A stretch of DNA of 58,198 nt from an uncultured Planctomycetaceae bacterium (GTDB lineage Bacteria; Planctomycetota; Planctomycetia; Planctomycetales; Planctomycetaceae), in the NCBI GenBank assembly GCA_903871805.1, contig CAIQIE010000358.1, positions 1 to 58,198 on the forward strand, written 5' to 3'. Shown one piece after another: positions 45,438-54,756 of the stretch. The notes under the pieces are model-generated. The model worked only from the letters and a program-made list of their open reading frames with translations. It searched no databases and was not told the DNA's origin. The number at the start of each line of letters is the position of its first letter. The first letter of the stretch is position 1. Made by a program: the position numbers and the translations under genes.

Positions 45438-46469
45438 CTAGGGATTTACTCTGGTTCGAACACGTTTCAGAATTTCCGGCAGTTCCACCAGCATTTCTCG
45501 ATCCTCCGCGAGTTCAGGAAACTGCGATTTGGAAAGTTCCAGTGAGATCCAGAGAGGCTCGTTCTTTGGACTTTCAAGGTCGATCACAGAACAGATCATC
45601 ATGGCGACGTTGCGTTCTTCCGGGAAACGATCGAACAGGACCAGACTAGTTTCTTCCCGAACGACGTCAATGCGTTTTTCAAGTTCGGACTTGAGAGAGT
45701 CGGTTTCACTTTCTGCCGACTGGCTGACGACTGCAGGAGTTTGATCGAGTTTACCCTTTCCCGGCGTCGAGGCGGCGATCGCGGATTCAGGAGTCAAAGT
45801 ACCAAGGACGCTTTCCCATTCCTTCCCAATGCACCGCTCGATGGGAATGCCTGTCGCCCGCAAGTCCTGAAACCTCATGATCTGGTTCAGCAGCGGCTGA
45901 ATCTTTTGAAAGTTTTCACTACTGAAGGAATCAGAACGGATCTGTCCGGCGACGGGCTTTAGTTCACGTATCCATCGAGTCTGACGTCGGACGAGTCCAT
46001 GCAGGATCTTTGCAGACTGTTGTTCTCGAAGCGTCGAGTAACTGTTTCGATTGCTGCTGCGGACAAGTTGTCGTTCAAGGAATGCTTCCTGAAGGTCCTG
46101 GCCGGTACCAATCTGTCTGAGAGTTCGAATGCCGATGATAATGTCGCCCTTGTGGAGGGCCATACTTATGGAGCGAGCGGGGCGGGACCATGTACTGTGA
46201 GATTCCAGAATCTGAATGGTGCCGAGCGGGGCGTAATGGCTGTTTTGTGGACGAAAGGCTGCGAGCCGATCTCCTTCGAGGACTCCGTGCACGTCGCCAA
46301 GATCAATGCGTATGGCTTCATCGCTGTCGGAGATTACACTTCCGGCGAACCAGACCAGTCCACCGCCGTTGATGACGTTTGGGTCGGACTGTCCCAGAGC
46401 GACGGCGGGCAGAACGCCGAAAATTGAGACCACGGTGGTCAGGCAGAGGCTGATGGAGAGATGTTTCAT
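45438..46469 (-). CDS. Secreted protein of unknown function, possible FlgT-like beta-barrel
   Basis: The start at 46469 gives a signal peptide (MKHLSISLCLTTVVSIFGVL, then PAVALGQ); the frame is open 62 codons further upstream. The 343-residue product has an N-terminal segment (about 30-115) IRIDLGDVHGVLEGDRLAAF...PLGTIQILES...ALHKGDIIIGI. That pattern (GVxxGDxLxxxR...GxIxVxxv...vxxGD.I) resembles the C-terminal barrel of FlgT-type proteins. The remainder is Ser/Glu-rich and helical, with no motif recognised. Relation to flagella is only a resemblance; no flagellar genes are near. It is exported and on the same strand as lpxI and lpxD. Confidence 0.6.
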   Translation of the reverse strand: MKHLSISLCLTTVVSIFGVLPAVALGQSDPNVINGGGLVWFAGSVISDSDEAIRIDLGDVHGVLEGDRLAAFRPQNSHYAPLGTIQILESHSTWSRPARSISMALHKGDIIIGIRTLRQIGTGQDLQEAFLERQLVRSSNRNSYSTLREQQSAKILHGLVRRQTRWIRELKPVAGQIRSDSFSSENFQKIQPLLNQIMRFQDLRATGIPIERCIGKEWESVLGTLTPESAIAASTPGKGKLDQTPAVVSQSAESETDSLKSELEKRIDVVREETSLVLFDRFPEERNVAMMICSVIDLESPKNEPLWISLELSKSQFPELAEDREMLVELPEILKRVRTRVNP

Positions 46470-46902
46470 GGGGATCAGCAGTCCGGCGAACGAACGAAAG
46501 AACCGGAAGACGACAGAGTTGAAGACCGGACCGCATCCATTGAGCAGGGCAGCCTCACTTTCTGTGGCATACCTGGTGTGTTCAGGTTTCATCAGGGGCA
46601 GGGCTAACTGGCACTGGTGAAAGCGCAGGGACTGGATTCGGCAACCGCCAATCAATTGTGTCGACTCACCGGGGCCAGGGAAACAGCAGAATCTGCCGCT
46701 GTCGCTCCGTGATTGCCGCTTTTCTGCGGCGATATCGTCGAAATCGTTTCAGACGGACCAGCAGCGGGCGATTTGTCGTCTGCGAACAGAGTACCAAACA
46801 CGGGACGATCGCCGCGATCAGTATCCGCCTGGGCCGTTCGGAAGGCAACCCAATTGGGGTTATTGCTGGTGACAGGGGCTGGCTTACGCGTTTTGAACTG
46901 AA
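46470..46902. other. Gene-free stretch
   Basis: About 430 bases between lpxI and the secreted protein gene; nothing identifiable. The upstream part of the secreted-protein frame (46470-46655) is open but has no signal peptide or ribosome site at its far end. Confidence 0.35.
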
Positions 46903-47880
46903 TCAGGCGGCAGACCGCAGGGCCAGTTCTTCTGCGTTGACGGCCACTATGGTGATTCCAAACTTGTCTGCCAGCGCGGCGACTTCCTGAGGACTGATGA
47001 TGATGGTCATTCCGGCTTCAATTGCCAGCACTTTTCCACCCGATTCGTGCATCGTTCGAATGGTGTCCATACCGACAGTCGGAACATCAAATCGCATATC
47101 CTGTCGGGGTTTAGCGACCTTAACGACGGTGAATCCACCGCGTCTGCAAAGCTCTCCCGCTCGTCGAATGCAACGATCTGTGCCTTCAATGGCTTCAACG
47201 GCAATCACAGCCGTGTCGTTAACAACGACAGTTTGTCCGATGTCAAGTCGTCCCATTTCCCGCGCAAGATCCCAGCCAAAGCGAATGTCTTTCCACTGGG
47301 CGGGAGTCGGTCGGCGCTGTGTCAGAAATCCGTGTTTCACAAGTAACTCCGGGGCGTACTTCAGGGCAGAATCAAAAACCAGGCCATCGCGTTCGAATTC
47401 CCGAATGATTGCCAGCAGGATCGTATCATCCTTTTTGTTTTCCCGGGCGTAGCGATACCACATGTGAATGGTCCGCAAGTCAGGCATCAGCCGGACCCAG
47501 CGAAATGGATGAAACAGAACCGTCTTTTCAATTTTTCCCGCCATGATCACTCGGTCAACCCGGGCACTTCGAAGCAGGCGAATGGATTTTCCCATTCGAG
47601 CAAGCGGGGCGAAACGGAATTCATCACAGACCTCAAACAGTTTTTCAGAGGCCATACCGGCAACACCGAGGCCGTAGACAAAGTGTCCGGCGTTTCTGGC
47701 TGCGGTCGCGAACTGGATGGGAAAGTCACCAGCCCCCGCCAGCAGCCCAAGCCGCAGAGGCCGAATGCAATTGGTGGCTTCGCCGGACAGAATTTCATTC
47801 CCATCAGGACTGAAAGCGCTGAGCGGCCGTGTTGAGGGAGTGTTTTCCTGTGATTCGCTGGATGCCATGGCAGTGAACAT
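46903..47880 (-). CDS. lpxI: UDP-2,3-diacylglucosamine pyrophosphatase LpxI
   Basis: The 325-residue protein matches LpxI (DUF1009): GLLAGAGDFPIQFATAARN, MGKSIRLLRSARVDRVIMAGKI, LLAIIREFERDGLVF, TVVVNDTAVIAVEAIEGTD (with the conserved EAxEGTD), VKVAKPRQDMRFDVPTVGMD and KVLAIEAGMTIIIS. It hydrolyses UDP-2,3-diacylglucosamine to lipid X by attack on the alpha phosphate, replacing LpxH. lpxD lies 139 bases upstream on the same strand, so both lipid A steps are co-located. The first 30 residues (Ser/Thr-rich) are extra. It is cytoplasmic or peripheral to the inner membrane. Confidence 0.93.
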   Translation of the reverse strand: MFTAMASSESQENTPSTRPLSAFSPDGNEILSGEATNCIRPLRLGLLAGAGDFPIQFATAARNAGHFVYGLGVAGMASEKLFEVCDEFRFAPLARMGKSIRLLRSARVDRVIMAGKIEKTVLFHPFRWVRLMPDLRTIHMWYRYARENKKDDTILLAIIREFERDGLVFDSALKYAPELLVKHGFLTQRRPTPAQWKDIRFGWDLAREMGRLDIGQTVVVNDTAVIAVEAIEGTDRCIRRAGELCRRGGFTVVKVAKPRQDMRFDVPTVGMDTIRTMHESGGKVLAIEAGMTIIISPQEVAALADKFGITIVAVNAEELALRSAA

Positions 47881-48019
47881 TTACCGAAGTGGATAGAAGC
47901 GTTTGAACTCGATGAGAGTGTCAGGCGTTGTTTGTCAGAGACTCCGGAAGTGCGTTCGCCAGAACACGTCAGAGTAGTCTTCTGAACGACGGGCTGATTG
48001 AACAGGATTCGTCGTCACT

Positions 48020-49120
48020 TCAGGCGGCTGAGGATTCTTCCTGCTGTGCTCCGCCGGACAGTCGCCGCTGAATACTTTCCAGATCCTTTTCGAGTTTTTT
48101 GACAACATCACGAATTTCAGGAAGTCGTCTGAGCGCCATCAGTTGCCGGGTTGTCTCTGCGGCTGGTCCGGCAGGTGAGCCCAGGTAGGTCTGGCCCCCG
48201 GGCATATCTCTGTGAACTCCGGCTTTCGCTCCGATAATGGCACCATCTCCAAGGTGCACGTGATCTGCAACTCCCGCCTGACCGGCACAGACCACGTAGT
48301 CGCCCGTAGTGACAGACCCGGCAAAGCCGACCTGCGAGACCAGCAGGTTGTGGCGTCCAATCCTGCAGTTGTGACCAATCATGACCTGGTTATCAATTCG
48401 AGTTCCGGATCCGATGACTGTTTCCCCTACTTTGGCGCGATCAATTGTGGTGCAGGCACCAATTTCGACGTCATCACAGATCACCACGGTGCCAAAATGG
48501 GGCAGACGCTGGTGTCCGCCATTCACCAGTCGATAACCAAATCCGTCGGCACCAATGACACAACCGGCGTGAATAATCACGTGGCTTCCAATCCTCACGT
48601 CGTTGTAGAGCACTGTCGACGGGTACAGGACGACGTTGTCGCCAAGAATGCAGCCATCGCCAATGATGACGCCGGAGTGAATTTCGCAGCTGTGGCCGAT
48701 GACTACATCACGACCAATGACTGCCAGAGGATGCACATTGGTGTTCGGGCCGATTTTTGCTGATTCATGGATTACAGCGCGTTCAGAAAGTCCGATCGCA
48801 ACTCGGGCTCGCGGCGGCATCAGGATGCCGGTGATGGAGAGAAAAGCAGGTTCCGGTTCGGGTACGAGTACAAACGTTAATCCCGGGAATTGACCAAGTT
48901 CTGATGCGACGGATTCTGGCGCGATGACCAGCTTCGCCTGCGTATTCCTGAGCCGTCCCAGATTTTTCTGGTTTCCCACGAACGTCAGATGACGCGGTGT
49001 CGCTCGCTCAACAGTCTGAACATCGTCGATTTCGCACTGAGAGTTCCCGATCAGCCTACCGTCCAGAATTTCCGCGATCTCTGCTGCTGAGAGAGATTTT
49101 CGCAGGATGTCCGTGGTCAT
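48020..49120 (-). CDS. lpxD: UDP-3-O-acylglucosamine N-acyltransferase LpxD
   Basis: The ATG at 49118-49120 is chosen because an AAGGAGG site (49126-49132) precedes it; the frame is open 53 codons upstream. The 366-residue enzyme has an N-terminal uridine-binding domain (TFVGNQKNLGRLRNTQAKLV) and a left-handed beta-helix of hexapeptide repeats (IGPNTNVHPLAVIGRDVVIG, VIIGDGCILGDNVVLYPST), with the catalytic His region VIIHAGCVIGADGFGYR and QVMIGHNCRIGRHNLL. It transfers a hydroxyacyl chain from ACP in lipid A synthesis. lpxI follows. Length is slightly longer than the E. coli enzyme (341). Confidence 0.95.
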   Translation of the reverse strand: MTTDILRKSLSAAEIAEILDGRLIGNSQCEIDDVQTVERATPRHLTFVGNQKNLGRLRNTQAKLVIAPESVASELGQFPGLTFVLVPEPEPAFLSITGILMPPRARVAIGLSERAVIHESAKIGPNTNVHPLAVIGRDVVIGHSCEIHSGVIIGDGCILGDNVVLYPSTVLYNDVRIGSHVIIHAGCVIGADGFGYRLVNGGHQRLPHFGTVVICDDVEIGACTTIDRAKVGETVIGSGTRIDNQVMIGHNCRIGRHNLLVSQVGFAGSVTTGDYVVCAGQAGVADHVHLGDGAIIGAKAGVHRDMPGGQTYLGSPAGPAAETTRQLMALRRLPEIRDVVKKLEKDLESIQRRLSGGAQQEESSAA

Positions 49121-49919
49121 CGAGTCCTCCTTTGTTTGCGATTGGCCTTGAAAGCAGAGCCCGCTGAAAGGGAACCATGATCCCGAAAAGGCGAACGCCG
49201 ATTTCCCGGAGTCGCCGCAACACCGCAGACACCACCGGTTAAACCCTTTATCGTAGGGCAAGCAGCGCCACAAACGCAAGACGGGTTTCGGGGACCCGGA
49301 ATTTCAGGATTTCTGCCTCCAGAGATGCCGCGCTCAGGAGTGGAACCAACTGTGATGAGCGTCAATGAACTGTTCAGATTGGTCCGGATGCCGGGATTTC
49401 CGGACGTGTGCGGGGGGAGGACGAACGGGACGCCTGTCGTGAACGATACAGGAGACAGAACCGGATTACACAGCAAAGTTGGGTAGATCTTCCCCATGTT
49501 AACGCAGATAGGGGATCTGTAACGATTTTTTCGGCCACATTTTTGACGCAGTTTACCCATGGTTCCGGACCGTTACAGGAGGACCAAAAATCGCCACAAG
49601 TATTTGTGCCACAATCATCTCCGGAGATTCAAGGCATCGAATTCACAGCGACGATAGACCTGGTAAGTCCCTCGGACTGCAAATGGCAAGTTGAGATCAT
49701 GGAGATCTCAATTCCTGAAAAAACGATGTGAATTCATCGACTGAGAAGCCAGCCTGATTGTCCGAAGTTTTGAGCAGTAACGACGTGGTGTGAAGGCCGG
49801 AATCCGGTCTCACCGCAGGTCGAGGGATTCGGCGAAGGTTTGCCGAAACGGTTGATTACGGACTGTCAGCGGTCAGGGCGGTCGAAGGAACGATTTCCTT
49901 GAGAAGGAGACACGGAAAC
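49121..49919. other. Divergent intergenic region
   Basis: About 800 bases between lpxD (minus) and the cysteine-rich gene (plus). A 107-codon frame (49408-49731, plus) has no domain and a weak start, so I do not call it. A short inverted repeat (agatcttcccc...ggggatct around 49486-49517) is present. Promoters for both flanking genes should lie here. Confidence 0.4.
49126..49132 (-). promoter_or_regulatory. Strong ribosome binding site of lpxD
   Basis: The minus strand reads AAGGAGG five bases before the lpxD ATG. It decides the start against the long upstream extension of the frame. Confidence 0.85.
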
Positions 49920-51041
49920 ATGAAGTGGTCCTGGATGTTCAGTGCGAGTGTTGCGCTGTCGGGCATGATGGGTTCAGCAGAAGCTGGATTATTCGGGCTC
50001 GGCGGATGTAAGAGCTGCGGCTGTGCTGAAGACTGTCAGCCAGCAGTATGTAAGCCGTCAATCGCTCGGCCGTGTCACACGAATGTGTACACGTATCAGC
50101 GTAAGTGCTCCGACATTAAGCCACCATGCTGCGATGACAGCTGTGGTGCTGATGGCGGTTGCGGACCGGTCTCCTGCAGTGCTCCTGGAGACCTGAGCGG
50201 AAACGGTTGTGGAAACGGTGCTGCTCCGGGGTGCAATGCTCCTGCCGGCTGTGCTGTTGGCCCAGACTGTGCCGCACCTGCCGGTGAACCAAGCTGTGCT
50301 GCACCATGTGGTGATCCAAGCTGTGCTGCACCGAGCTGTGCAGCTCCCGCCGGAGAAGGCTGTGTTGTAGATCCAAGCTGTGCTGCACCGAGCTGTGCAG
50401 CTCCCGCTGGAGAAGGCTGTGTTGTGGACCCAAGCTGTGCAGCTCCGGCTGGCGACGGCTGCGGTTCAACCTGCGGCGAAGGCTGCGATGAAGATGCATG
50501 CGAAATTGCCAAGCTGATCTACACTTCCATGACGGATTGCTATGCAAAGAACCGTCGGAATGCACTGGATGAGCTGGGTGATTACGACTGCAGCTGCCAT
50601 CCGGAAATTATGAACGCATTCGTCTATGGTCTGAACGACACGGACGAACGAGTTCGACGGGAAGCTGCTGACGAAATCGGCGACGCAGTTCGCAGCAACA
50701 GCTGCTGCTGCAGCCCGACCACTGTCGCTGCTCTGAGCTGTGCTCTGGCCGACTGTGATCGTGGGGTTCGTCATCAGGCTGAAGAAGCTCTGGAAGCATG
50801 CGGTTACGAAATTGTTGACGGTAACTGCGACAGCTGCACGGAAGGTTGTGCAAACGGTGCCTGTGGTGCTGTTCACACTGCCGCTCCTGCGACTGCTGCT
50901 CCAGAACCGGTTGCTCCTGCTGCTGAAGCTGTTCCAGCTCCGGCTCCTCCAGCCGAACCACAGGCTTTCTTCCCTTCTCGTCTTCACAAGAAGACGGCAA
51001 GCAAGAGCGGTCTGGCCGGTCTGTTTGGAATGAACCGATAA
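49920..51041 (+). CDS. Secreted cysteine-rich repeat protein with HEAT-like segment
   Basis: The ATG at 49920 follows a GAAGGAG site and starts a signal peptide (MKWSWMFSASVALSGMMGSA). The 373-residue protein contains about 42 cysteines, spread over the first two thirds as SCAAP/GC/CC units. It holds two 19-residue tandem repeats (50316-50429) and a HEAT-like pair in the centre, NAFVYGLNDTDERVRREAAD and CALADCDRGVRHQAEEAL. The C-terminus is Pro/Ala/Val-rich and ends basic (SRLHKKTASKSGLAGLFGMN). It is exported; the cysteines could form disulfide crosslinks, as in proteinaceous planctomycete walls. This role is inference. A strong terminator follows, suggesting high expression. Confidence 0.75.
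   Translation: MKWSWMFSASVALSGMMGSAEAGLFGLGGCKSCGCAEDCQPAVCKPSIARPCHTNVYTYQRKCSDIKPPCCDDSCGADGGCGPVSCSAPGDLSGNGCGNGAAPGCNAPAGCAVGPDCAAPAGEPSCAAPCGDPSCAAPSCAAPAGEGCVVDPSCAAPSCAAPAGEGCVVDPSCAAPAGDGCGSTCGEGCDEDACEIAKLIYTSMTDCYAKNRRNALDELGDYDCSCHPEIMNAFVYGLNDTDERVRREAADEIGDAVRSNSCCCSPTTVAALSCALADCDRGVRHQAEEALEACGYEIVDGNCDSCTEGCANGACGAVHTAAPATAAPEPVAPAAEAVPAPAPPAEPQAFFPSRLHKKTASKSGLAGLFGMNR
50316..50462 (+). repeat. 57-base tandem repeat within the cysteine-rich gene
   Basis: Two near-identical 57-base copies (50316-50372 and 50373-50429) code for PSCAAPSCAAPAGEGCVVD, and a partial third follows to about 50462. Few substitutions separate the copies, so duplication seems recent or homogenised. Confidence 0.92.
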
Positions 51042-51113
51042 TCATTGCTCTGCTCTGAGATGAGAAAGAATCGCTTCCTGTTCTGACTCATCGAGGTGCT
51101 GAATAACATCCCG

Positions 51114-51155
51114 CGGCTTCCGGAAGGCCTCTCCTTCCGGAAGCCGTTTTTTTTT
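51114..51155 (+). terminator. Strong rho-independent terminator
   Basis: A perfect 14-pair stem (51114-51127 with 51133-51146), a 5-base loop and nine T (51147-51155) follow the cysteine-rich gene by 72 bases. It is the strongest terminator in the window. A small second hairpin (51162-51177, ggcgtt/aacgcc) lies just beyond. Confidence 0.95.
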
Positions 51156-51194
51156 ACCCCCGGCGTTTTTTAACGCCTGCGAAATTCTTCAGGT

Positions 51195-53399
51195 CTACTC
51201 GCTGGTCGATGGCAATTCCTGAATCCAGCGCCGGATCAGTTCGACTCCACGGCGGTCAGGCAGAGTGGAACTGAGCGGTGGCATCTGGCCCTGGCCTCGA
51301 TGACTGATCCGATGAACCAGCACCGACTGGTCAGGTTGTCCGGGAGCTACCAGCCTCGCATCCGAAAGCTGAAACGAGTTATGCATGGGTTTCGCGTTGA
51401 TCAGCTTTTGCTGTTCAGGCGCCGCAGAAATCTCTGCTGAAAACTGCGAGTTCCCGCCGCCCGCCTCGATATGGCACCCCGCGCAGTTTGCATGAATCCA
51501 TGAACGAGCCCGAAGCTGCAGATCTGCCGTTTCATCGAAGGGATCTGTCAGCTTTGTTAACTCCGCTGCCGGTTGGGACAGTGGACTACTGAAGTAGCCC
51601 ATGCGAGATAACCGCTCCAGCTGATTCTCCTGCCCATCGCCATAGTCATGAACTCGATTCATCTGGGGTTCGCAGACACCAAGCACGTAATTTGCCGCGC
51701 GGGAATGACACACCATGCACTCGGCACGCGAAGGAAAGTTCCAGATCTGAGTGCCGGGAGCCGTGGCGTCAGGAGCATAGATCGCGACAGACTCTGACCG
51801 ACCCTCCTTCTCTACCAGCTCTGCGTCTGTCTGTTCCTCATTCCAGCGGTAGGAATACCCTGACCATTCGTTCTGTTGCCGAACCATCAGCCGCGTTTCG
51901 ATCCGGAAACGAGTTTCGGGATTTCCCGGTTCACGTTCCAGACTGAAACTCTTCACAAGAACTGATCCATTGGGAAAGTTCCACCCGCGACTGGATGTGT
52001 AGGAAATGGTCTCGTCACCCGGGATAGCAATCCACCGCTGCTTGATGGCGCCGTCAGACCAGAACGGCACGTTCACCGAATACGGCACGATTCCCGGCTT
52101 CATCTGGTGCGCGGGGACCGATTCGAAAAGCCCCGTCTCGCTCAGCTTTCGGGGAAAAACGACCACCGGTGAAGGCGGGTTGGGTTCGAGTCGGTAAATG
52201 CCGCCTCCATGGTCCACCACAAGCACATCGCCGTCATGATTCATGCCGAATCCGGCAATCTGCAGAGTGGTGTCAGCCAGCTCTCGGTGAAATGTCACCT
52301 GCTGGCCGTCGTGACGGATTCCCCAGATCTTGCCCGTCGAATAGTCGCCGTAAATGAAGCACCCATCCAACTCAGGATAGCGCGTTCCCCGGTAAACTAT
52401 CCCGCCGGTCAGACTGCGGGATTCTGAGTGATGGTGCTCTGCAACGGGATTCATGACAGGTTCTGCACCTCGAGGCCGCTCTGCATAAAAGGGATGGCTC
52501 CCCTCCTGAATACTCCAGCCGTAGTTCTCGCCCCGGCGAACAAGATAGACCTGCTCCCAGAGATCCTGGCCGTTCTGGCCCAGCCAGAGCTGCCCGGTTT
52601 TTCGATCAAAATCCATTCTCCATGGATTTCGAAATCCATAGGCCCAGATTTCCGGTCGGGCTCCCGGAGTTTTTAGAAAGGGATTGTCTGCAGGGATCGA
52701 GTACGGTTTGTCGGCTCCGGGGCGATCGACGTCCAGTCGCAGCATGACCGCCAGAAGGTCATTCAACCCCTGACCCGTCTGCAGCGGATCACTGTCCGTT
52801 GTTCCGTCGCCTGTGGGACAGTACAGAAATCCATCGGGACCAAATCCCAGATCGCCACCGTTGTGCCCATTCGATTCCCATTCAAGAATCACAAGTTCGC
52901 TGTCGCTGAGTACCCTGCCGGAACCGTCTCGACTGATTGTAAATCGAGAGATTCTGTTCTTTTTGGAAGACTCTTTATGGGGGCCATTGCTGATCACAAA
53001 CAGATAACCGTTTTCCTGATAGCGTGGATGAAAACAGAACCCGTAGATCAGGTTGTCCATCGTCAGGATCGGTTCACTCTCACTGCAGTTCGCATCGTCT
53101 ACGAATGCTCGCAACCCTCCTGGCTCTGCGCCCTCTGCCTTGTGATCCACATACAGAAGGCGTCTGGTACCCGGTTCCGCACGAAGATAAACAGGTGCTT
53201 TCAACGCGAGTTTCTCGTAACATCCTGCCACTCGCCATGGCAATGGCGGTTCCGGTGTTCCTGTCAGTTTGGATTCTGTCCATAGAATTCGTTTGGTATC
53301 GCTGGCATGCAGACTGCTTGTCACAGTAAGTAAGAGGAATGCCGCCAGTCCTGCCATCACTTTGCCGGAGAATGTTTGCATGCAGCGTACCCTTTTCAC
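51195..53399 (-). CDS. PQQ-type sugar dehydrogenase fused to cytochrome c-like region
   Basis: The 734-residue protein begins with a signal peptide (MAGLAAFLLLTVTSSLHAS; starts at 53399 or 53381). The N-terminal half is a soluble glucose/sorbosone dehydrogenase-type beta-propeller: SNGHNGGDLGFGPDGFLYCP, TGDGTTDSDP, IWAYGFRNPWRMDFD and GGIVYRGTRYPELDGCFIYG. The C-terminal part has two heme-like motifs, CMVCH and CAGCH, with other pieces (PFWSDGAIKQRWIAIPGDE) recalling the HNE_0200/SO_2930 family. It would oxidise sugar derivatives in the periplasm and pass electrons to c-type heme. Both CxxCH motifs are intact. It is convergent with the cysteine-rich gene. Fusion is common in planctomycetes. 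Confidence 0.87.
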   Translation of the reverse strand: MKRVRCMQTFSGKVMAGLAAFLLLTVTSSLHASDTKRILWTESKLTGTPEPPLPWRVAGCYEKLALKAPVYLRAEPGTRRLLYVDHKAEGAEPGGLRAFVDDANCSESEPILTMDNLIYGFCFHPRYQENGYLFVISNGPHKESSKKNRISRFTISRDGSGRVLSDSELVILEWESNGHNGGDLGFGPDGFLYCPTGDGTTDSDPLQTGQGLNDLLAVMLRLDVDRPGADKPYSIPADNPFLKTPGARPEIWAYGFRNPWRMDFDRKTGQLWLGQNGQDLWEQVYLVRRGENYGWSIQEGSHPFYAERPRGAEPVMNPVAEHHHSESRSLTGGIVYRGTRYPELDGCFIYGDYSTGKIWGIRHDGQQVTFHRELADTTLQIAGFGMNHDGDVLVVDHGGGIYRLEPNPPSPVVVFPRKLSETGLFESVPAHQMKPGIVPYSVNVPFWSDGAIKQRWIAIPGDETISYTSSRGWNFPNGSVLVKSFSLEREPGNPETRFRIETRLMVRQQNEWSGYSYRWNEEQTDAELVEKEGRSESVAIYAPDATAPGTQIWNFPSRAECMVCHSRAANYVLGVCEPQMNRVHDYGDGQENQLERLSRMGYFSSPLSQPAAELTKLTDPFDETADLQLRARSWIHANCAGCHIEAGGGNSQFSAEISAAPEQQKLINAKPMHNSFQLSDARLVAPGQPDQSVLVHRISHRGQGQMPPLSSTLPDRRGVELIRRWIQELPSTSE

Positions 53400-53459
53400 G
53401 GATCACCATTCGCTGAAGTCGTCGCCGATGATGATTATGAAGGCATCGCCCCGTCAGAA

Positions 53460-54560
53460 TCAATACTGCGGGCTGTTTCCATTCTCAGATCCTGATGGCC
53501 GGTTTGCCACTGTCTGATTCGGATGAACCGTTGTCGGAAAGGCCTTCAAACCACGGCCGGAATCGCGGCCCCGGGCCTGCCGGCTATGACCATCGCCAGT
53601 GATGTGTTCCGCTGACTGACCCGTCAATTTGAATTCTTCGATCAGCTCCTTTCTGCGAACAGCAACCGCACGATCAAACTCACTCAGCACATTCATGGCC
53701 TTGTCCCGTGATGTTACAAGACCGATGATCAGGTACTGGATGATCGCCACCAGATAACAGATCCAGCCAACAGCCCAACGCTCCCGATCACGCAGATACT
53801 GACCGTAACGGTAAAGGTAAATGCCAAGTTCAGCATAGTTCTGGCCGACAGCCGAGTTGGATTCCACGAAGGATCTGTTGAGCTCTGTCAGGTTGGTTCG
53901 AGTCCGATCCTCCACCACAAATGCCGCCGCAGCGCGGATCGGAGTCACCGTTCCAATGGTCTGGGAACAGGCCCAGGAAATCACCGATTGATGCAGCAGC
54001 ACCTCTTTCTGGTAGGTCACCGCCACAGACTCCTCCGGCATGCGCGGAACCTGTGCCCCCACGATCGCACACATCATCGCCAGCACCGGTGAAGATCGAT
54101 TGACATGCCGGCAAAGGTGACCTTTGATCAGCAACCAGCGTTTTTCACGCAGCTGTTTCAACAGCCCCTGGCCTTTGTCAAACTTCGGAGGACCCGGGTG
54201 CAGAACCGCGAATAACTCCTGGTCCGGCATCGTCTGAATCACCCCAATAACCATCAGCAGTCGTAATCCCATCGTCAGCCAGTCCGCACGGTCCAGCCAG
54301 TCCACCCGTGTCAGCCAGCCAAACAGCACATGCTCCATATTGGCCGTCGCCGCCAGTAGCAGCAGGGACGCCCGAAACCACTCCTGCAGATCCTTTTCCA
54401 GCTCCTGATTCAGTTCCTGTACCCGGAAAATCCGACGCAGCAGAAAGCGGAACAATGGAATGGCAATAAGCCCGAGAGCAAGCCGTGAAAGCGGTCTGAG
54501 TACCGGTCGCAGGAACGACTGAAAGATGGGAACACCCATCAATATTCGAAACAGGTCCAA
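53460..54560 (-). CDS. Hypothetical membrane-associated protein
   Basis: I do not recognise the 366-residue product. It has hydrophobic or amphipathic stretches near the start (LSRLALGLIAIPLFRFLLRR; LLLLAATANMEHVLFGWL), in the middle (LRLLMVIGVIQTMP) and at about residue 270 (GWICYLVAIIQYLIIGLVTS), then a basic, Gly/Ser/Arg-rich tail (GHSRQARGRDSGRG) likely to be disordered and cytoplasmic. No catalytic motif is evident. It is divergent from the M50 protease gene with 196 bases between starts, and lies 60 bases upstream of the PQQ dehydrogenase on the same strand, so the two may be co-transcribed. Confidence 0.75.
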   Translation of the reverse strand: MDLFRILMGVPIFQSFLRPVLRPLSRLALGLIAIPLFRFLLRRIFRVQELNQELEKDLQEWFRASLLLLAATANMEHVLFGWLTRVDWLDRADWLTMGLRLLMVIGVIQTMPDQELFAVLHPGPPKFDKGQGLLKQLREKRWLLIKGHLCRHVNRSSPVLAMMCAIVGAQVPRMPEESVAVTYQKEVLLHQSVISWACSQTIGTVTPIRAAAAFVVEDRTRTNLTELNRSFVESNSAVGQNYAELGIYLYRYGQYLRDRERWAVGWICYLVAIIQYLIIGLVTSRDKAMNVLSEFDRAVAVRRKELIEEFKLTGQSAEHITGDGHSRQARGRDSGRGLKAFPTTVHPNQTVANRPSGSENGNSPQY

Positions 54561-54756
54561 GACATAAGTCCTCGGAATGGCGATCGCAGACGTTCACGGT
54601 TGCGTGCAGCGTTGCCGGTTAGCGTATGTTGCATTCCCTCCGGAAGCAGACCATCCCGTGCATTTTTTCTGTCTGGACTGTATCCTGTCGTACTGTCGTC
54701 GACCACATCAATTGCCAGAATGTTTGCCCGCAGCTGAGGAATATGCCGTGTTTGGA

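Noticed and set aside
44945..45649. 234-codon plus-strand frame
   Set aside because: It overlaps the well-supported minus-strand secreted protein and has no recognisable domain.
49408..49731. 107-codon open frame in the lpxD upstream region
   Set aside because: No ribosome site, domain or signal; composition is like non-coding sequence.
50096..50987. Long minus-strand frames opposite the cysteine-rich gene
   Set aside because: They are shadows of the repetitive coding sequence; the plus-strand gene has a signal peptide, a ribosome site and a terminator.
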